A DNA stretch of 64,000 nucleotides from Mangrovimonas sp. YM274 (GTDB lineage: Bacteria > Bacteroidota > Bacteroidia > Flavobacteriales > Flavobacteriaceae). The first letter of the stretch is position 1. Every line of letters begins with the position of its first letter. The stretch is taken from NCBI RefSeq assembly GCF_030908385.1, contig NZ_CP133091.1, positions 496,001-560,000 of the forward strand, read 5' to 3'. The notes below the pieces were generated by a model that made no database searches, was not told the DNA's origin, and saw only the letters and a program-made list of their open reading frames with translations. This document shows positions 15,793 through 23,812 of the stretch, piece after piece. The translations under genes were made by a program, and so were the position numbers.

Positions 15793-16678
15793 GATAAATA
15801 GCCTCAATTTTGAAGAACAAACTTCCTTTCATTTTTGGATTTAATTGGGTGCGTTTGTCATCAATTCTGAAGTCAATCACCTTTAAGCCAATGGTGTCGT
15901 CATCGTCAAAAACCGCATGTCTATTACTGGCGTAACCCAATTTGCTTCGTAAAAGTACTTGTTTGTTAAAGGTGTTAAATTCTATATAGCCGGCAAACTC
16001 TAGTCGGTTTTGTTCTACGTATCTTCCCATTTGTTCTGGACTATGTAAGTGGTAGCTGCGTTCGATTCCTAAATAATCAACTCCTACTTTAAAATGTGGC
16101 AGCGTATAGTTGATATTGGCAGAGAGTGGAATTGCTAAATCAGCTTCAAAAAGCTGGTTGTTGCTGAGGTAGTAAAGCCCCAAAATTGGTGTGGTCGTAA
16201 CGCCAAAGGCCTCTTGCGAGAGGTAAATTCCGTATCTAAAAAACAGGTTGCTCTTACGTTGGTTATTGAATAGCGCAAGGCCTCCTAGATAAAAATCGTC
16301 TGAGGAAATGTTTTGGTAATCCGAAGCAATTTTTGGTAGGGCAATAAAAGTCCCCTGCCATGTTTCGGAAAGTTTGGTGTTAATGCCTAACCTTAATGTG
16401 GTGTTATAAAGGAGGGAGTAATCGCTGTTAGGGAATAACTGTAGGTTGTTATAGGTGAAGTTGGCTCCGGCAATGATGGCTGTGGACTGATTGAGTGGAA
16501 AAGGAACCGTAGCAACTGTTTCAAGGGAATTGACATTGGTATGACTAGAGGTGTTTTCAAAATTAGAATGAGGCATGTAGGCGTACCTAATTTGGAGGAC
16601 ATCAATATAATTTTGAGCCCAAAGGAGAGAGGGGAACCAAACTAAAAGAAGCCATAGATTTTTCAAAATATATTGCAA
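15764..16678 (-). CDS. Outer-membrane beta-barrel-like protein (DUF6268-like)
   Basis: 304 residues: a hydrophobic signal sequence ending in LLWAQ, then alternating polar and aromatic strands typical of an outer-membrane barrel (QIRYAYMPHSNF, FRYGIYLS, FKVGVDYLG), ending in a strand with a C-terminal aromatic pattern (EAIYRFNLN). No ATG is available; an in-frame stop lies three codons before the TTG at 16678, so initiation must be at TTG there or at the TTG four codons later. The last nine codons lie inside the 152-bp repeat and are echoed in front of tex, so this gene was once directly upstream of tex. The family name is tentative. Confidence 0.72.
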   Translation of the reverse strand: MQYILKNLWLLLVWFPSLLWAQNYIDVLQIRYAYMPHSNFENTSSHTNVNSLETVATVPFPLNQSTAIIAGANFTYNNLQLFPNSDYSLLYNTTLRLGINTKLSETWQGTFIALPKIASDYQNISSDDFYLGGLALFNNQRKSNLFFRYGIYLSQEAFGVTTTPILGLYYLSNNQLFEADLAIPLSANINYTLPHFKVGVDYLGIERSYHLHSPEQMGRYVEQNRLEFAGYIEFNTFNKQVLLRSKLGYASNRHAVFDDDDTIGLKVIDFRIDDKRTQLNPKMKGSLFFKIEAIYRFNLNSQQN

Positions 16679-16720
16679 TGATGCCTAGTTGTTTAAAGAT
16701 AGGCATAATCGGTGAATGGT

Positions 16721-17170
16721 TTAATCCATCACCGATTGGTCTACTTCAAATTTTGCCAAGGTGGCCATTTTAGCTTTGTTTAAGCTCAAGACTCCGTTAA
16801 CTATGGTGTAGTTGTCTACAGATTCCAAAACTTTTAAAAAGGCTTTTTCCGTGCTCATGTCTGGGCAGGCTTTCATGGTAGAAATGAGTCCAGACAACTT
16901 GATTTTGTATTCATTTTCCAGCGTATAACTACCACCAAATCCATTGCACCCAGAATTACCTCCAGCACGATTGGTTTTGGAATCCAAGTATAGATAGGGT
17001 TGTGGGGTCATGTCGGTAATTTTTTGTCCCTGTAATTCTACCAGTTTCCAAGGGGTGTCCGTTAGGGAAATGGAGGTTGTATTATTGTTGGAACTAGTGG
17101 TTTGTTTTGAGCTTTTACATGCCGTTAGCATTAGTATGCATGTTAATAAGAAAAGTGCTTTTATTTTCAT
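16721..17170 (-). CDS. META-domain lipoprotein (HslJ-like)
   Basis: About 149 residues from the ATG at 17170; a TTG two codons upstream is less likely. The signal peptide ends in a lipobox (MLTAC), followed by a Ser/Asn/Thr linker. The META domain begins with DTPWKLVELQG and carries the typical NRAGGNSGCNGFGGSY and STMKACPD blocks. META proteins include HslJ, linked to heat shock and novobiocin resistance in E. coli, but the biochemical role is unknown. It should be anchored in the inner or outer membrane. Same direction as its neighbours. Confidence 0.88.
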   Translation of the reverse strand: MKIKALFLLTCILMLTACKSSKQTTSSNNNTTSISLTDTPWKLVELQGQKITDMTPQPYLYLDSKTNRAGGNSGCNGFGGSYTLENEYKIKLSGLISTMKACPDMSTEKAFLKVLESVDNYTIVNGVLSLNKAKMATLAKFEVDQSVMD

Positions 17171-17274
17171 AATCAAGGGTTTTAGAGGAACAGTTTTTAT
17201 ACAGAAAACAGTTCCTCTAAGTTAACCAATTACCGTACCAAAATCAATTGAGCCGTAATAAAGAATGTGGTGCT

Positions 17275-17901
17275 TTAGACTCTTTTAAAAAGGGTATATA
17301 CATACGGACGTTCGCCACCAAATGGATTGATGAACGTATAGTCCATACTTTCCAAAAGTTGAAATTCGTCGCCCAGTTTGTCCTGTAGCATGTCTGTGTT
17401 GTAACGTTGCAAGGGAAGTCCGCAGCATTTTTCGGCACCGTTCAAAGCAAATACGGCAATTAATGCATAACCATCTTTGGCAACCACTTTTTTGATCAGG
17501 TCAAAGTAGGCAGTTTGTTCTTCTTCTTTTAAAAAGAAATGCAATACGGCACGGTCTACCCAAAGGTCAATAGGAGCTAGTTCCTGCAATACTTTAGGTT
17601 GGGTGAGATCATCCACAACACAATTTAGGTCGTGGTTGAATACTTCTTTGATACGCGCCTTTAATTTGTCAAGGGCCACCCGGCTTAAATCATTTGCAAT
17701 AAGGTTTTGGAACCCTTTCGCGACCAAAGTATCAATTAAATTGCTAGTACCAGCACCAACTGCTAAAATAGAAGCGTTAGGTTGAAGGTTGCATTTATCT
17801 ATAAGCTGCAATGTAGTTTCTGGATGGGGTTCATACCATCCTAATTCGGGGTCTGTTTTGGTATCGTAAACGTTGTCCCAATGAGATTTGAGGTGATTCA
17901 T
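17275..17901 (-). CDS. Class I SAM-dependent methyltransferase
   Basis: 208 residues. It opens with HWDNVYDTK and LGWYEPHPETT, then a glycine-rich motif I that is slightly degenerate (ILAVGAGTSNLIDTL), IANDLSRVAL, and VVDDLTQP before LWVDRAVLHF. It resembles a group of small-molecule methyltransferases (TehB-like/METTL-like), but the substrate cannot be read. The stop of the 17908 gene upstream lies 6 nt away in the same direction, so they are probably co-transcribed and both follow metG. Confidence 0.82.
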   Translation of the reverse strand: MNHLKSHWDNVYDTKTDPELGWYEPHPETTLQLIDKCNLQPNASILAVGAGTSNLIDTLVAKGFQNLIANDLSRVALDKLKARIKEVFNHDLNCVVDDLTQPKVLQELAPIDLWVDRAVLHFFLKEEEQTAYFDLIKKVVAKDGYALIAVFALNGAEKCCGLPLQRYNTDMLQDKLGDEFQLLESMDYTFINPFGGERPYVYTLFKRV

Positions 17902-17907
17902 TGCTTT

Positions 17908-19368
17908 TTAGAATGTAATAAGATTATAATTTCCTTCCTTTAAATCGAAATACCCATAATAAAGTGTGTTATCATGAAAGAAAACATAATCTGCAGTGCT
18001 ATATTTTTTGACTTTTTTTAGAGCATCAATTTTATCAAATATATTTTCTTCCACTTCCCCTTTTAGGTGATTAAATTCTAAATCGAATATGGAGTGGAAA
18101 TAGGTTGATTTTGTTTTGGTGTATGTATTATAAGCTGAATATGTCGGGTTGTAAGAAACAAAAGTTCCCGTAGGAGTACTAAAAGGATTGAATGGATCAG
18201 ATGAGTTAGAAGGGATTGGTGTGGGGTTTTTGGTGATTTTATAACCTCCCATAGATGTATGATAGTTGTTTTTTGTTTTAATAACGGTTATACCTAGATT
18301 TCCTGAAGATATTTTTCGAAGATACTTTTGAGTTTCTTCCAATTCTCTTGTGCTTATAAAGGGAGTTGCCACTCCCTCTTGGATGATGGGAGAATTTTTA
18401 AAAGTGATAGGATGCTCTTTGTCGATATAAAAACTTTTAACTAATTCCCCTGAAAGGGTATTGATTAAGAGTTTCATTTCTTGTTTTGAACTGGCTATTT
18501 GGTAAATTTTGTCTTCGTAGATATAAGAATTGAATTTTTTAAAAGGCTCAATAGTGCCTTCTGGATAATCAAAAATTTTAAGGTCAATTTCATAATTCTC
18601 TATATCGATGTCATAGAAATAAGTTTTGTCCTCCTCATTTTCTAAGGTTAAGTATACCTTGTTTTTGGTTTGATAAAGTTTGCCTAGGCTTGAGGTTACT
18701 TCTATGGCGTTTGGGATACGTTGATCTATTTTTGAGATGCCAGAAACCTTTGTTCCGAGCCAAAAAGGTTTCCCAATATTATTGGAAAACGCAACGTGTA
18801 CACCGTAATTTTTCTTTAAAAGTGATTTGTCCTTCAAGTCATCTAAAGTGAAGGTCTTTGCTTTATTAAAACTTAGATTGTTGAATGTCCAGATACTCAG
18901 CTCTAAATTGTCTTCTGCTGTAAAAAGAAAAATTTGGTTGTTATAATTGACGGTGCTTAAATAAATTTCTCCATCAAAATCCATTTTAAACTCAGAAATA
19001 TCCATAGAACCTAAACCAAAATCGATATTTAAAACAGCAAACTTGTCTTTTTTGTCGTTTGCATATAAAACACGATAGTTTAAATTATCTACAGCATAGC
19101 CAACCACCTCATTGTACTTGTTTTTTAGACCCTTTGTTTCTAATTTGGATTTCTGGTTGAAATCTTTATCAAAAAGGTAGGCAAAAGCCTTTTTGTCTTC
19201 AATGAGAAGAATGGCTAAATCATTGTTTTCAGTATTAGAAAACGTATACGACTCTTTCGTTAAACGTTTTGATACTTCATCGTTTTCAAACGTAAGTACC
19301 GTTTTTTGGCAAAAGGCATTTAGGCTTACAAATAAAATTAGAAAGCTTAAAGATTTAATAAATGTCAT
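17908..19368 (-). CDS. Secreted protein of unknown function
   Basis: 486 residues with a clear signal peptide (hydrophobic 5-18, ending AFCQ). The mature part is rich in Asp/Lys/Asn and aromatic beta-type strands, with several YxYDxD-like segments that could be propeller blades, but no motif I can name. A Pro/Ser/Thr-rich insert lies at about residues 385-420. There is no T9SS sorting domain at the C-terminus, so it is probably periplasmic. It is 42 nt downstream of metG and 6 nt upstream of the methyltransferase. Confidence 0.7.
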   Translation of the reverse strand: MTFIKSLSFLILFVSLNAFCQKTVLTFENDEVSKRLTKESYTFSNTENNDLAILLIEDKKAFAYLFDKDFNQKSKLETKGLKNKYNEVVGYAVDNLNYRVLYANDKKDKFAVLNIDFGLGSMDISEFKMDFDGEIYLSTVNYNNQIFLFTAEDNLELSIWTFNNLSFNKAKTFTLDDLKDKSLLKKNYGVHVAFSNNIGKPFWLGTKVSGISKIDQRIPNAIEVTSSLGKLYQTKNKVYLTLENEEDKTYFYDIDIENYEIDLKIFDYPEGTIEPFKKFNSYIYEDKIYQIASSKQEMKLLINTLSGELVKSFYIDKEHPITFKNSPIIQEGVATPFISTRELEETQKYLRKISSGNLGITVIKTKNNYHTSMGGYKITKNPTPIPSNSSDPFNPFSTPTGTFVSYNPTYSAYNTYTKTKSTYFHSIFDLEFNHLKGEVEENIFDKIDALKKVKKYSTADYVFFHDNTLYYGYFDLKEGNYNLITF

Positions 19369-19410
19369 ATGTGGTTGGTTTATGGTTTGGGATTCTAAAC
19401 TAAAAAAATG

Positions 19411-21480
19411 TTAGCTTATTTGCAATCCGTTGGTAACGTTTTGCCCTTCGTCTGGGTTCACAAATACCAATTTTCCATCTGCTGTTTCGGTCATTAAAAT
19501 CATGCCTTCACTTTCTACACCGCGCAAAGCTCTTGGTGCTAAGTTTACCAAAACGGTCACACGTTTGCCTATAATTTCTTCTGGTTTAAAGCTTTCGGCA
19601 ATACCAGACACAATGGTTCTTACATCAATACCAGTATCCACTTTTAGTACCAATAATTTTTTGGCCTTTGCCATTTTTTCGGCTTCTAAAATGGTTCCTA
19701 CACGAAGGTCCAATTTGGTGAAGTCATCAAAGGTGATAATATCCTTTTGAGGCTCTACCGTTTTATTGGCTGCTTCATTGGCCTTTTTACTTGCTTCCAA
19801 TTTGTCCAATTGGGCTTGGATGTCTTGATCTTCTATTTTTGAGAACAACAATTCAGCCTTGCCAATTTGATGTCCAGCAGTAAGCAAGACCTCTTTGGAA
19901 ATGATGTCATTCCAAGAAATGGTTTCTGCTGCGGAGGCTAGATTAAGGATGTTCTTCAATTTTTCTGACGTAAATGGCAAGAACGGCTCACTTAAAGTTG
20001 CCAAAGCCGAAGCTATTTGAAGCGCCACATACATGATAGTTTTTGTACGGGCCTCATCTTCCTTGATCACTTTCCATGGCTCCTCATCAGCCAAATATTT
20101 GTTCCCCAAACGGGCCAAGTTCATCAACTCCTGACTTCCCTCACGGAAACGGTAGCGTTCAATAGAACTAGCTATTACCGATGGATATGCTTTTACAGCA
20201 GCCAAGGTTTCTTCGTCAATCTCTGTCAACTCTGAAGGCGTTGGTACAATGCCATTATAGTATTTATTGGTCAAGACTACCACTCGGTTGATAAAGTTTC
20301 CGAAAATGGCTACCAATTCGTTATTGTTTCTCGCCTGAAAGTCCTTCCAGGTAAAATCATTGTCTTTAGTTTCAGGGGCATTGGCCGTCAATGCGTAACG
20401 CAATACGTCCTGCTTTTCTGGGAAATCTTGTAAGTATTCAGGAAGCCAAACCGCCCAGTTTTTGGAGGTGGACAATTTGTTACCTTCCAAATTCAAGAAT
20501 TCATTGGCAGGTACATTATCAGGAAGGATATAGCTGCCTTCTGCCTTTAACATGGCAGGGAAAATGATACAGTGGAATACAATATTGTCTTTTCCAATAA
20601 AGTGTACCAACTTGGTGTCTTGGTCTTTCCAATAGGGCTCCCAATCTTTGCCTTCACGCTCTGCCCATTCCTTGGTAGCGGAGATATACCCAATAGGTGC
20701 ATCAAACCAAACATACAATACTTTGCCTTCAGCATCTGGAAGAGGTACTGGAATTCCCCAATCCAAATCTCTTGTTACTGCACGCGGACGTAATCCGTCA
20801 TCGATCCATGATTTTACCTGCCCATAAACATTAGGTTTCCAGTCTTTTTTGTGCCCTTCCAAAATCCATTCCTTAAGGAAGTCTTCATGCTTGTCCAATG
20901 GCAAAAACCAGTGCTTGGTTTGCTTCAAGGTTGGCACATTTCCGGTAATGGCCGATTTAGGATTGATAAGATCCGTGGCGTTTAGACTGGTGCCACACTT
21001 TTCACATTGGTCGCCATAGGCTTCTTCATTGCCACATTTTGGACAGGTACCTGTTACAAAACGGTCGGCCAAAAACTGATTGGCCTGCTCATCGTATAAC
21101 TGCTCGGTGACTTCTTCAATAAATTCTCCTTTGTTGTATAACTCTTTAAAGAATTCCGAAGCCGTTTCATGATGTACTTGTGCCGAGGTACGGCTGTAGT
21201 TATCAAACGAAATACCAAAGTCCTCAAACGATTGTTTGATAATGGCATGGTATTTATCCACCACATCCTGAGGCGTTACCCCTTCTTTTTTTGCCTTGAT
21301 GGTAATGGGCACCCCATGTTCGTCACTTCCGCATACAAAGGCAACATCCTTGCCGTTAAGTCTTAAAAATCTAGCGTAAATATCGGCAGGTACGTATACA
21401 CCAGCCAAGTGGCCAATATGGATAGGGCCGTTGGTGTAAGGTAATGCTGCGGTAATGGTATAGCGTTTAGGATCTGTCAT
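19411..21480 (-). CDS. metG: Methionyl-tRNA synthetase
   Basis: 689 residues. Class I signature [12 protein letters not shown] (residues 14-25), zinc-binding CPKCG...CEKCG (about 141-160), and KMSKS-type loop KLSTSKNW near residue 333. The C-terminal EMAP/CsaA-like tRNA-binding dimerisation domain starts at about 580 ([14 protein letters not shown]). It charges tRNA-Met for initiation and elongation. It is the first gene of a probable three-gene transcription unit with the secreted protein and methyltransferase. A −7 box lies 70 nt upstream. Confidence 0.98.
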   Translation of the reverse strand: MTDPKRYTITAALPYTNGPIHIGHLAGVYVPADIYARFLRLNGKDVAFVCGSDEHGVPITIKAKKEGVTPQDVVDKYHAIIKQSFEDFGISFDNYSRTSAQVHHETASEFFKELYNKGEFIEEVTEQLYDEQANQFLADRFVTGTCPKCGNEEAYGDQCEKCGTSLNATDLINPKSAITGNVPTLKQTKHWFLPLDKHEDFLKEWILEGHKKDWKPNVYGQVKSWIDDGLRPRAVTRDLDWGIPVPLPDAEGKVLYVWFDAPIGYISATKEWAEREGKDWEPYWKDQDTKLVHFIGKDNIVFHCIIFPAMLKAEGSYILPDNVPANEFLNLEGNKLSTSKNWAVWLPEYLQDFPEKQDVLRYALTANAPETKDNDFTWKDFQARNNNELVAIFGNFINRVVVLTNKYYNGIVPTPSELTEIDEETLAAVKAYPSVIASSIERYRFREGSQELMNLARLGNKYLADEEPWKVIKEDEARTKTIMYVALQIASALATLSEPFLPFTSEKLKNILNLASAAETISWNDIISKEVLLTAGHQIGKAELLFSKIEDQDIQAQLDKLEASKKANEAANKTVEPQKDIITFDDFTKLDLRVGTILEAEKMAKAKKLLVLKVDTGIDVRTIVSGIAESFKPEEIIGKRVTVLVNLAPRALRGVESEGMILMTETADGKLVFVNPDEGQNVTNGLQIS

Positions 21481-21549
21481 GGATTTGTATGTTTACTACT
21501 TGCTGCAAGAGCAACAAGACTCTAATGTTTTAGTGTTTCAAATAGGTGG

Positions 21550-21557
21550 CAAAAATA
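21550..21557 (-). promoter_or_regulatory. Putative −7 promoter element of metG
   Basis: The minus strand reads TATTTTTG, matching TAnnTTTG, 69 nt before the metG ATG. No clear −33 element is seen. Confidence 0.4.
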
Positions 21558-21686
21558 CGGATTTTAATGAGGTTTAGGAAAAAAATATAGGGTAGGAAAC
21601 TTTCTAAATAAAGGTTAAAACTTATGCTGGTTTTTATTTTTTGTATATGTTTAGCTACAAATTGTAAAACTTTAAAAAATCAACCT

Positions 21687-22310
21687 ATGAAAACACGTGT
21701 ATCTTTTTTGCTAGCCATGGTGCTAGGACTTTCTTTATTTAACTGTGGACCCGACAGTGATGACAATGACAATAACAATGAACCTGAAACTACCGCAAAT
21801 GCATTGGTATATGATGGAGAAGAATACCAATTGAAAAATGGCTACATTTTAAATTATGGAGAAATGGATGTAGAAGGTGTCTATACTTTTGAAATTTACT
21901 TGTTGGATACTAATTATGAAATTATGTGGGGAGAACTTATCCCCGAAAACAATGTTTTTTCCGGTTTAAGTTTTGAACTGTTTACCGAGAATCCTGCGGG
22001 ACTTGAACCAGGAACCTATAATTACACGAGTATTGAATCTGTGCCAAATACGTTTGACTATGGCGATATGATTATCAATCTTAATTATGAAATGGACGAA
22101 GAGGAATCGTTTCTTGAAATCACTTCGGGGACAGTTACCATTTTGGAAAATGGAACTACTTATAAATTGGAGTTTGAAGGAACCACTGATGAAGGTCTTG
22201 AGTTTTCGGGGAATTATGAAGGAGAGTTAGAGGAGTTTGTATATTCTGATGAGTTTGGAAGAATAGCCGCAGGTGCAACAAAAACTAAAGGATTTTCTAG
22301 AAGAAAATAA
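21687..22310 (+). CDS. Acidic surface-type lipoprotein, unknown function
   Basis: 207 residues from the ATG at 21687. An upstream in-frame ATG at 21624 would give a second hydrophobic stretch and is less likely. The signal peptide ends in a lipobox (LSLFNC), followed by GPDSDDNDNNNE, an acidic run like the lipoprotein export signal that sends Bacteroidota lipoproteins to the cell surface. The mature part is acidic, aromatic and beta-rich (YEGELEEFVYSDEFG). A terminator follows. No family recognised. Confidence 0.72.
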   Translation: MKTRVSFLLAMVLGLSLFNCGPDSDDNDNNNEPETTANALVYDGEEYQLKNGYILNYGEMDVEGVYTFEIYLLDTNYEIMWGELIPENNVFSGLSFELFTENPAGLEPGTYNYTSIESVPNTFDYGDMIINLNYEMDEEESFLEITSGTVTILENGTTYKLEFEGTTDEGLEFSGNYEGELEEFVYSDEFGRIAAGATKTKGFSRRK

Positions 22311-22327
22311 TCTTTGAATAGATATTT

Positions 22328-22353
22328 AAAAAGAGGCTTTTGCCTCTTTTTTT
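22328..22353 (+). terminator. Terminator after the acidic lipoprotein gene
   Basis: A 10-bp stem (AAAAAGAGGC/GCCTCTTTTT) with a 4-nt loop and a T-run, 18 nt after the stop codon. Confidence 0.85.
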
Positions 22354-22403
22354 ATTCCCTAAAGTGATTTATGATTTTGAAATGAAAACTGTACATTTAC
22401 CCT

Positions 22404-23420
22404 ATGTCGAAAAACATCCAATTAGTTTATCTGTGTTGTGCCGTATGGTTCTTTGCTATGACCACTGGTAATGCACAGCATTCCAAATCACAAATTCCAA
22501 ACAAATTGATACAGCCAGAGTACTTAAAAGCAGGGGATACCGTGGCCATAGTGGCGCCTTCGGGAATATTGAAACATAGGGAAGATGAGGTGCAGGATGC
22601 CATTGCCTTGTTGAAAAGTTGGGGGCTGCATGCCAAAGTGGGAGGCCATGTGTTCAGTCAGGATAACCATTTTGCGGGAACCGATGTCCAGCGTGCCGCA
22701 GATTTCCAAAAGGCTCTGGACGATCCTACTATTAGTGCTATTTGGTGTGCTAGAGGGGGCTATGGTAGTGTACGTATCTTGGATAAATTGGATTACACCC
22801 AATTTAAACAACACCCTAAATGGTTGATAGGCTATAGCGACATCACCGCCTTGCATAACCAATTCCATAATCTGGGATTTGAATCTATCCATGCTCTCAT
22901 GTGTGTAAGCTTGACTAAAGATGTAAGCGAAATTCAGGAAACCGTAGACACCTTTAAGAAAGCACTGTTTGGGGAATCATTATCGTATACATTAAAAGGT
23001 TCTTCATACAATAGGACTGGTAAGGCTGTTGGCCCGTTGGTAGGAGGCAACCTCACCTTATTGCATACCATGTTGGGTTCAGAGACGAGTATTGATACCT
23101 CGGGAGATATCCTCTTTATTGAAGAAATAGGAGAGTATAAGTATCATATCGACCGCATGCTGCAAAGTTTAAAGCGTGCCGGCTATTTTGATAACTGTAA
23201 AGGTGTTTTGGTGGGTGATATGAGCAAGCTTAGAAAAAACACTACGCTTTGGGGCACTTCCATTGAGCAATTGATTTTGGATGCCTTGTCTGACTTTGAT
23301 TTTCCAATTGCCTTTAACATGCCTGCCGGCCATGAAAAGGACAACCGTGCCATGATATTGGGGAGAACTATTGAAATGACCGTTACTAAAGAGGGAACTA
23401 CGGTGGTATTCATGGAATAA
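22404..23420 (+). CDS. LD-carboxypeptidase, peptidase family S66
   Basis: 338 residues with an N-terminal signal sequence (about 7-24, ending GNAQ), so periplasmic. The S66 Ser-Glu-His triad is visible: S145 in IGYSDITALH, Glu in FIEEIGEYKYHIDR (about 238-242), and His in PAGHEKDN (about 310). The N-terminal VAIVAPSG and RGGYGS loops are also typical. The enzyme cleaves the L,D bond of peptidoglycan tetrapeptides during wall recycling. E. coli LdcA is cytoplasmic, so the signal peptide is a difference, though common in Bacteroidota. Monocistronic. Confidence 0.9.
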   Translation: MSKNIQLVYLCCAVWFFAMTTGNAQHSKSQIPNKLIQPEYLKAGDTVAIVAPSGILKHREDEVQDAIALLKSWGLHAKVGGHVFSQDNHFAGTDVQRAADFQKALDDPTISAIWCARGGYGSVRILDKLDYTQFKQHPKWLIGYSDITALHNQFHNLGFESIHALMCVSLTKDVSEIQETVDTFKKALFGESLSYTLKGSSYNRTGKAVGPLVGGNLTLLHTMLGSETSIDTSGDILFIEEIGEYKYHIDRMLQSLKRAGYFDNCKGVLVGDMSKLRKNTTLWGTSIEQLILDALSDFDFPIAFNMPAGHEKDNRAMILGRTIEMTVTKEGTTVVFME

Positions 23421-23462
23421 TTATGGTTTTTTTTTCTCCTTTGAAATAATTCAACTTCGGGA

Positions 23463-23516
23463 CTTCTCGATACAATTGTTCTTAGTTGGCACTCAGAACA
23501 ATTACTCGAAGTGACG
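23463..23516 (+). repeat. Palindromic intergenic repeat, copy 1
   Basis: It begins CTTCTCGATAC and ends ACTCGAAGTGACG. Inside, TCGATACAATTGTTCT pairs imperfectly with AGAACAATTACTCGA, so the element can fold into a hairpin with about a 12-nt loop. The ends match the next copy. Confidence 0.75.
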
Positions 23517-23582
23517 TTTGGTACGGTGTCATTCCGACGAATGAGGAATCTCTTTTGGCTTTCTCAAGCTTAGAGTAAGGCG

Positions 23583-23635
23583 CTTCTCGATACTGTTATT
23601 TTCATTAGCATTTCAAATAACCATTCGAAGTGATG
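23583..23635 (+). repeat. Palindromic intergenic repeat, copy 2
   Basis: Same ends as copy 1 (CTTCTCGATAC ... TTCGAAGTGATG). The inner stem (GTTATTT/AAATAAC) differs in sequence but keeps pairing, which is what compensatory change in a structured element would produce. Confidence 0.75.
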
Positions 23636-23662
23636 ATGGTGTTGTTTGTTTAGAGTTTGTGA

Positions 23663-23711
23663 TTAACGTCGGTTTGAGTGGAATGCTTGCAAAGCATTTT
23701 GTATCGAGAAC
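23663..23711 (-). repeat. Palindromic intergenic repeat, copy 3 (inverted, diverged)
   Basis: On the minus strand it begins GTTCTCGATACAA, contains the perfect stem AATGCTT/GCAAGCATT-like hairpin, and ends CACTCAAACCGACG. It matches the ends of copies 1 and 2 with several differences. Confidence 0.55.
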
Positions 23712-23746
23712 AACCTTGTGGTGCAATCGTATTTCATTTCAATCCA

Positions 23747-23788
23747 AAAAAAACATCCCAAAAGCTAATGCTGCCTTTGGGATGTTTC
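23747..23788 (-). terminator. Terminator of the S9 peptidase gene
   Basis: A 12-bp stem (AAACATCCCAAA/TTTGGGATGTTT) with a 13-nt loop. On the minus strand it is followed by eight Ts. It lies 25 nt beyond the S9 stop codon. Confidence 0.85.
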
Positions 23789-23812
23789 GGAATATAGATA
23801 TTGGGGCTTTTC

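Larger units (their letters stand above)
23421..23746. other. Non-coding intergenic region with repeats
   Basis: 326 bp after the LD-carboxypeptidase stop and before the S9 terminator, without a credible gene. It contains three related palindromic elements, described separately, plus a GTCATTCCGACGAATGAGGA segment at 23529-23548 that reads like a further intergenic repeat motif. No promoter match seen. Confidence 0.7.
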
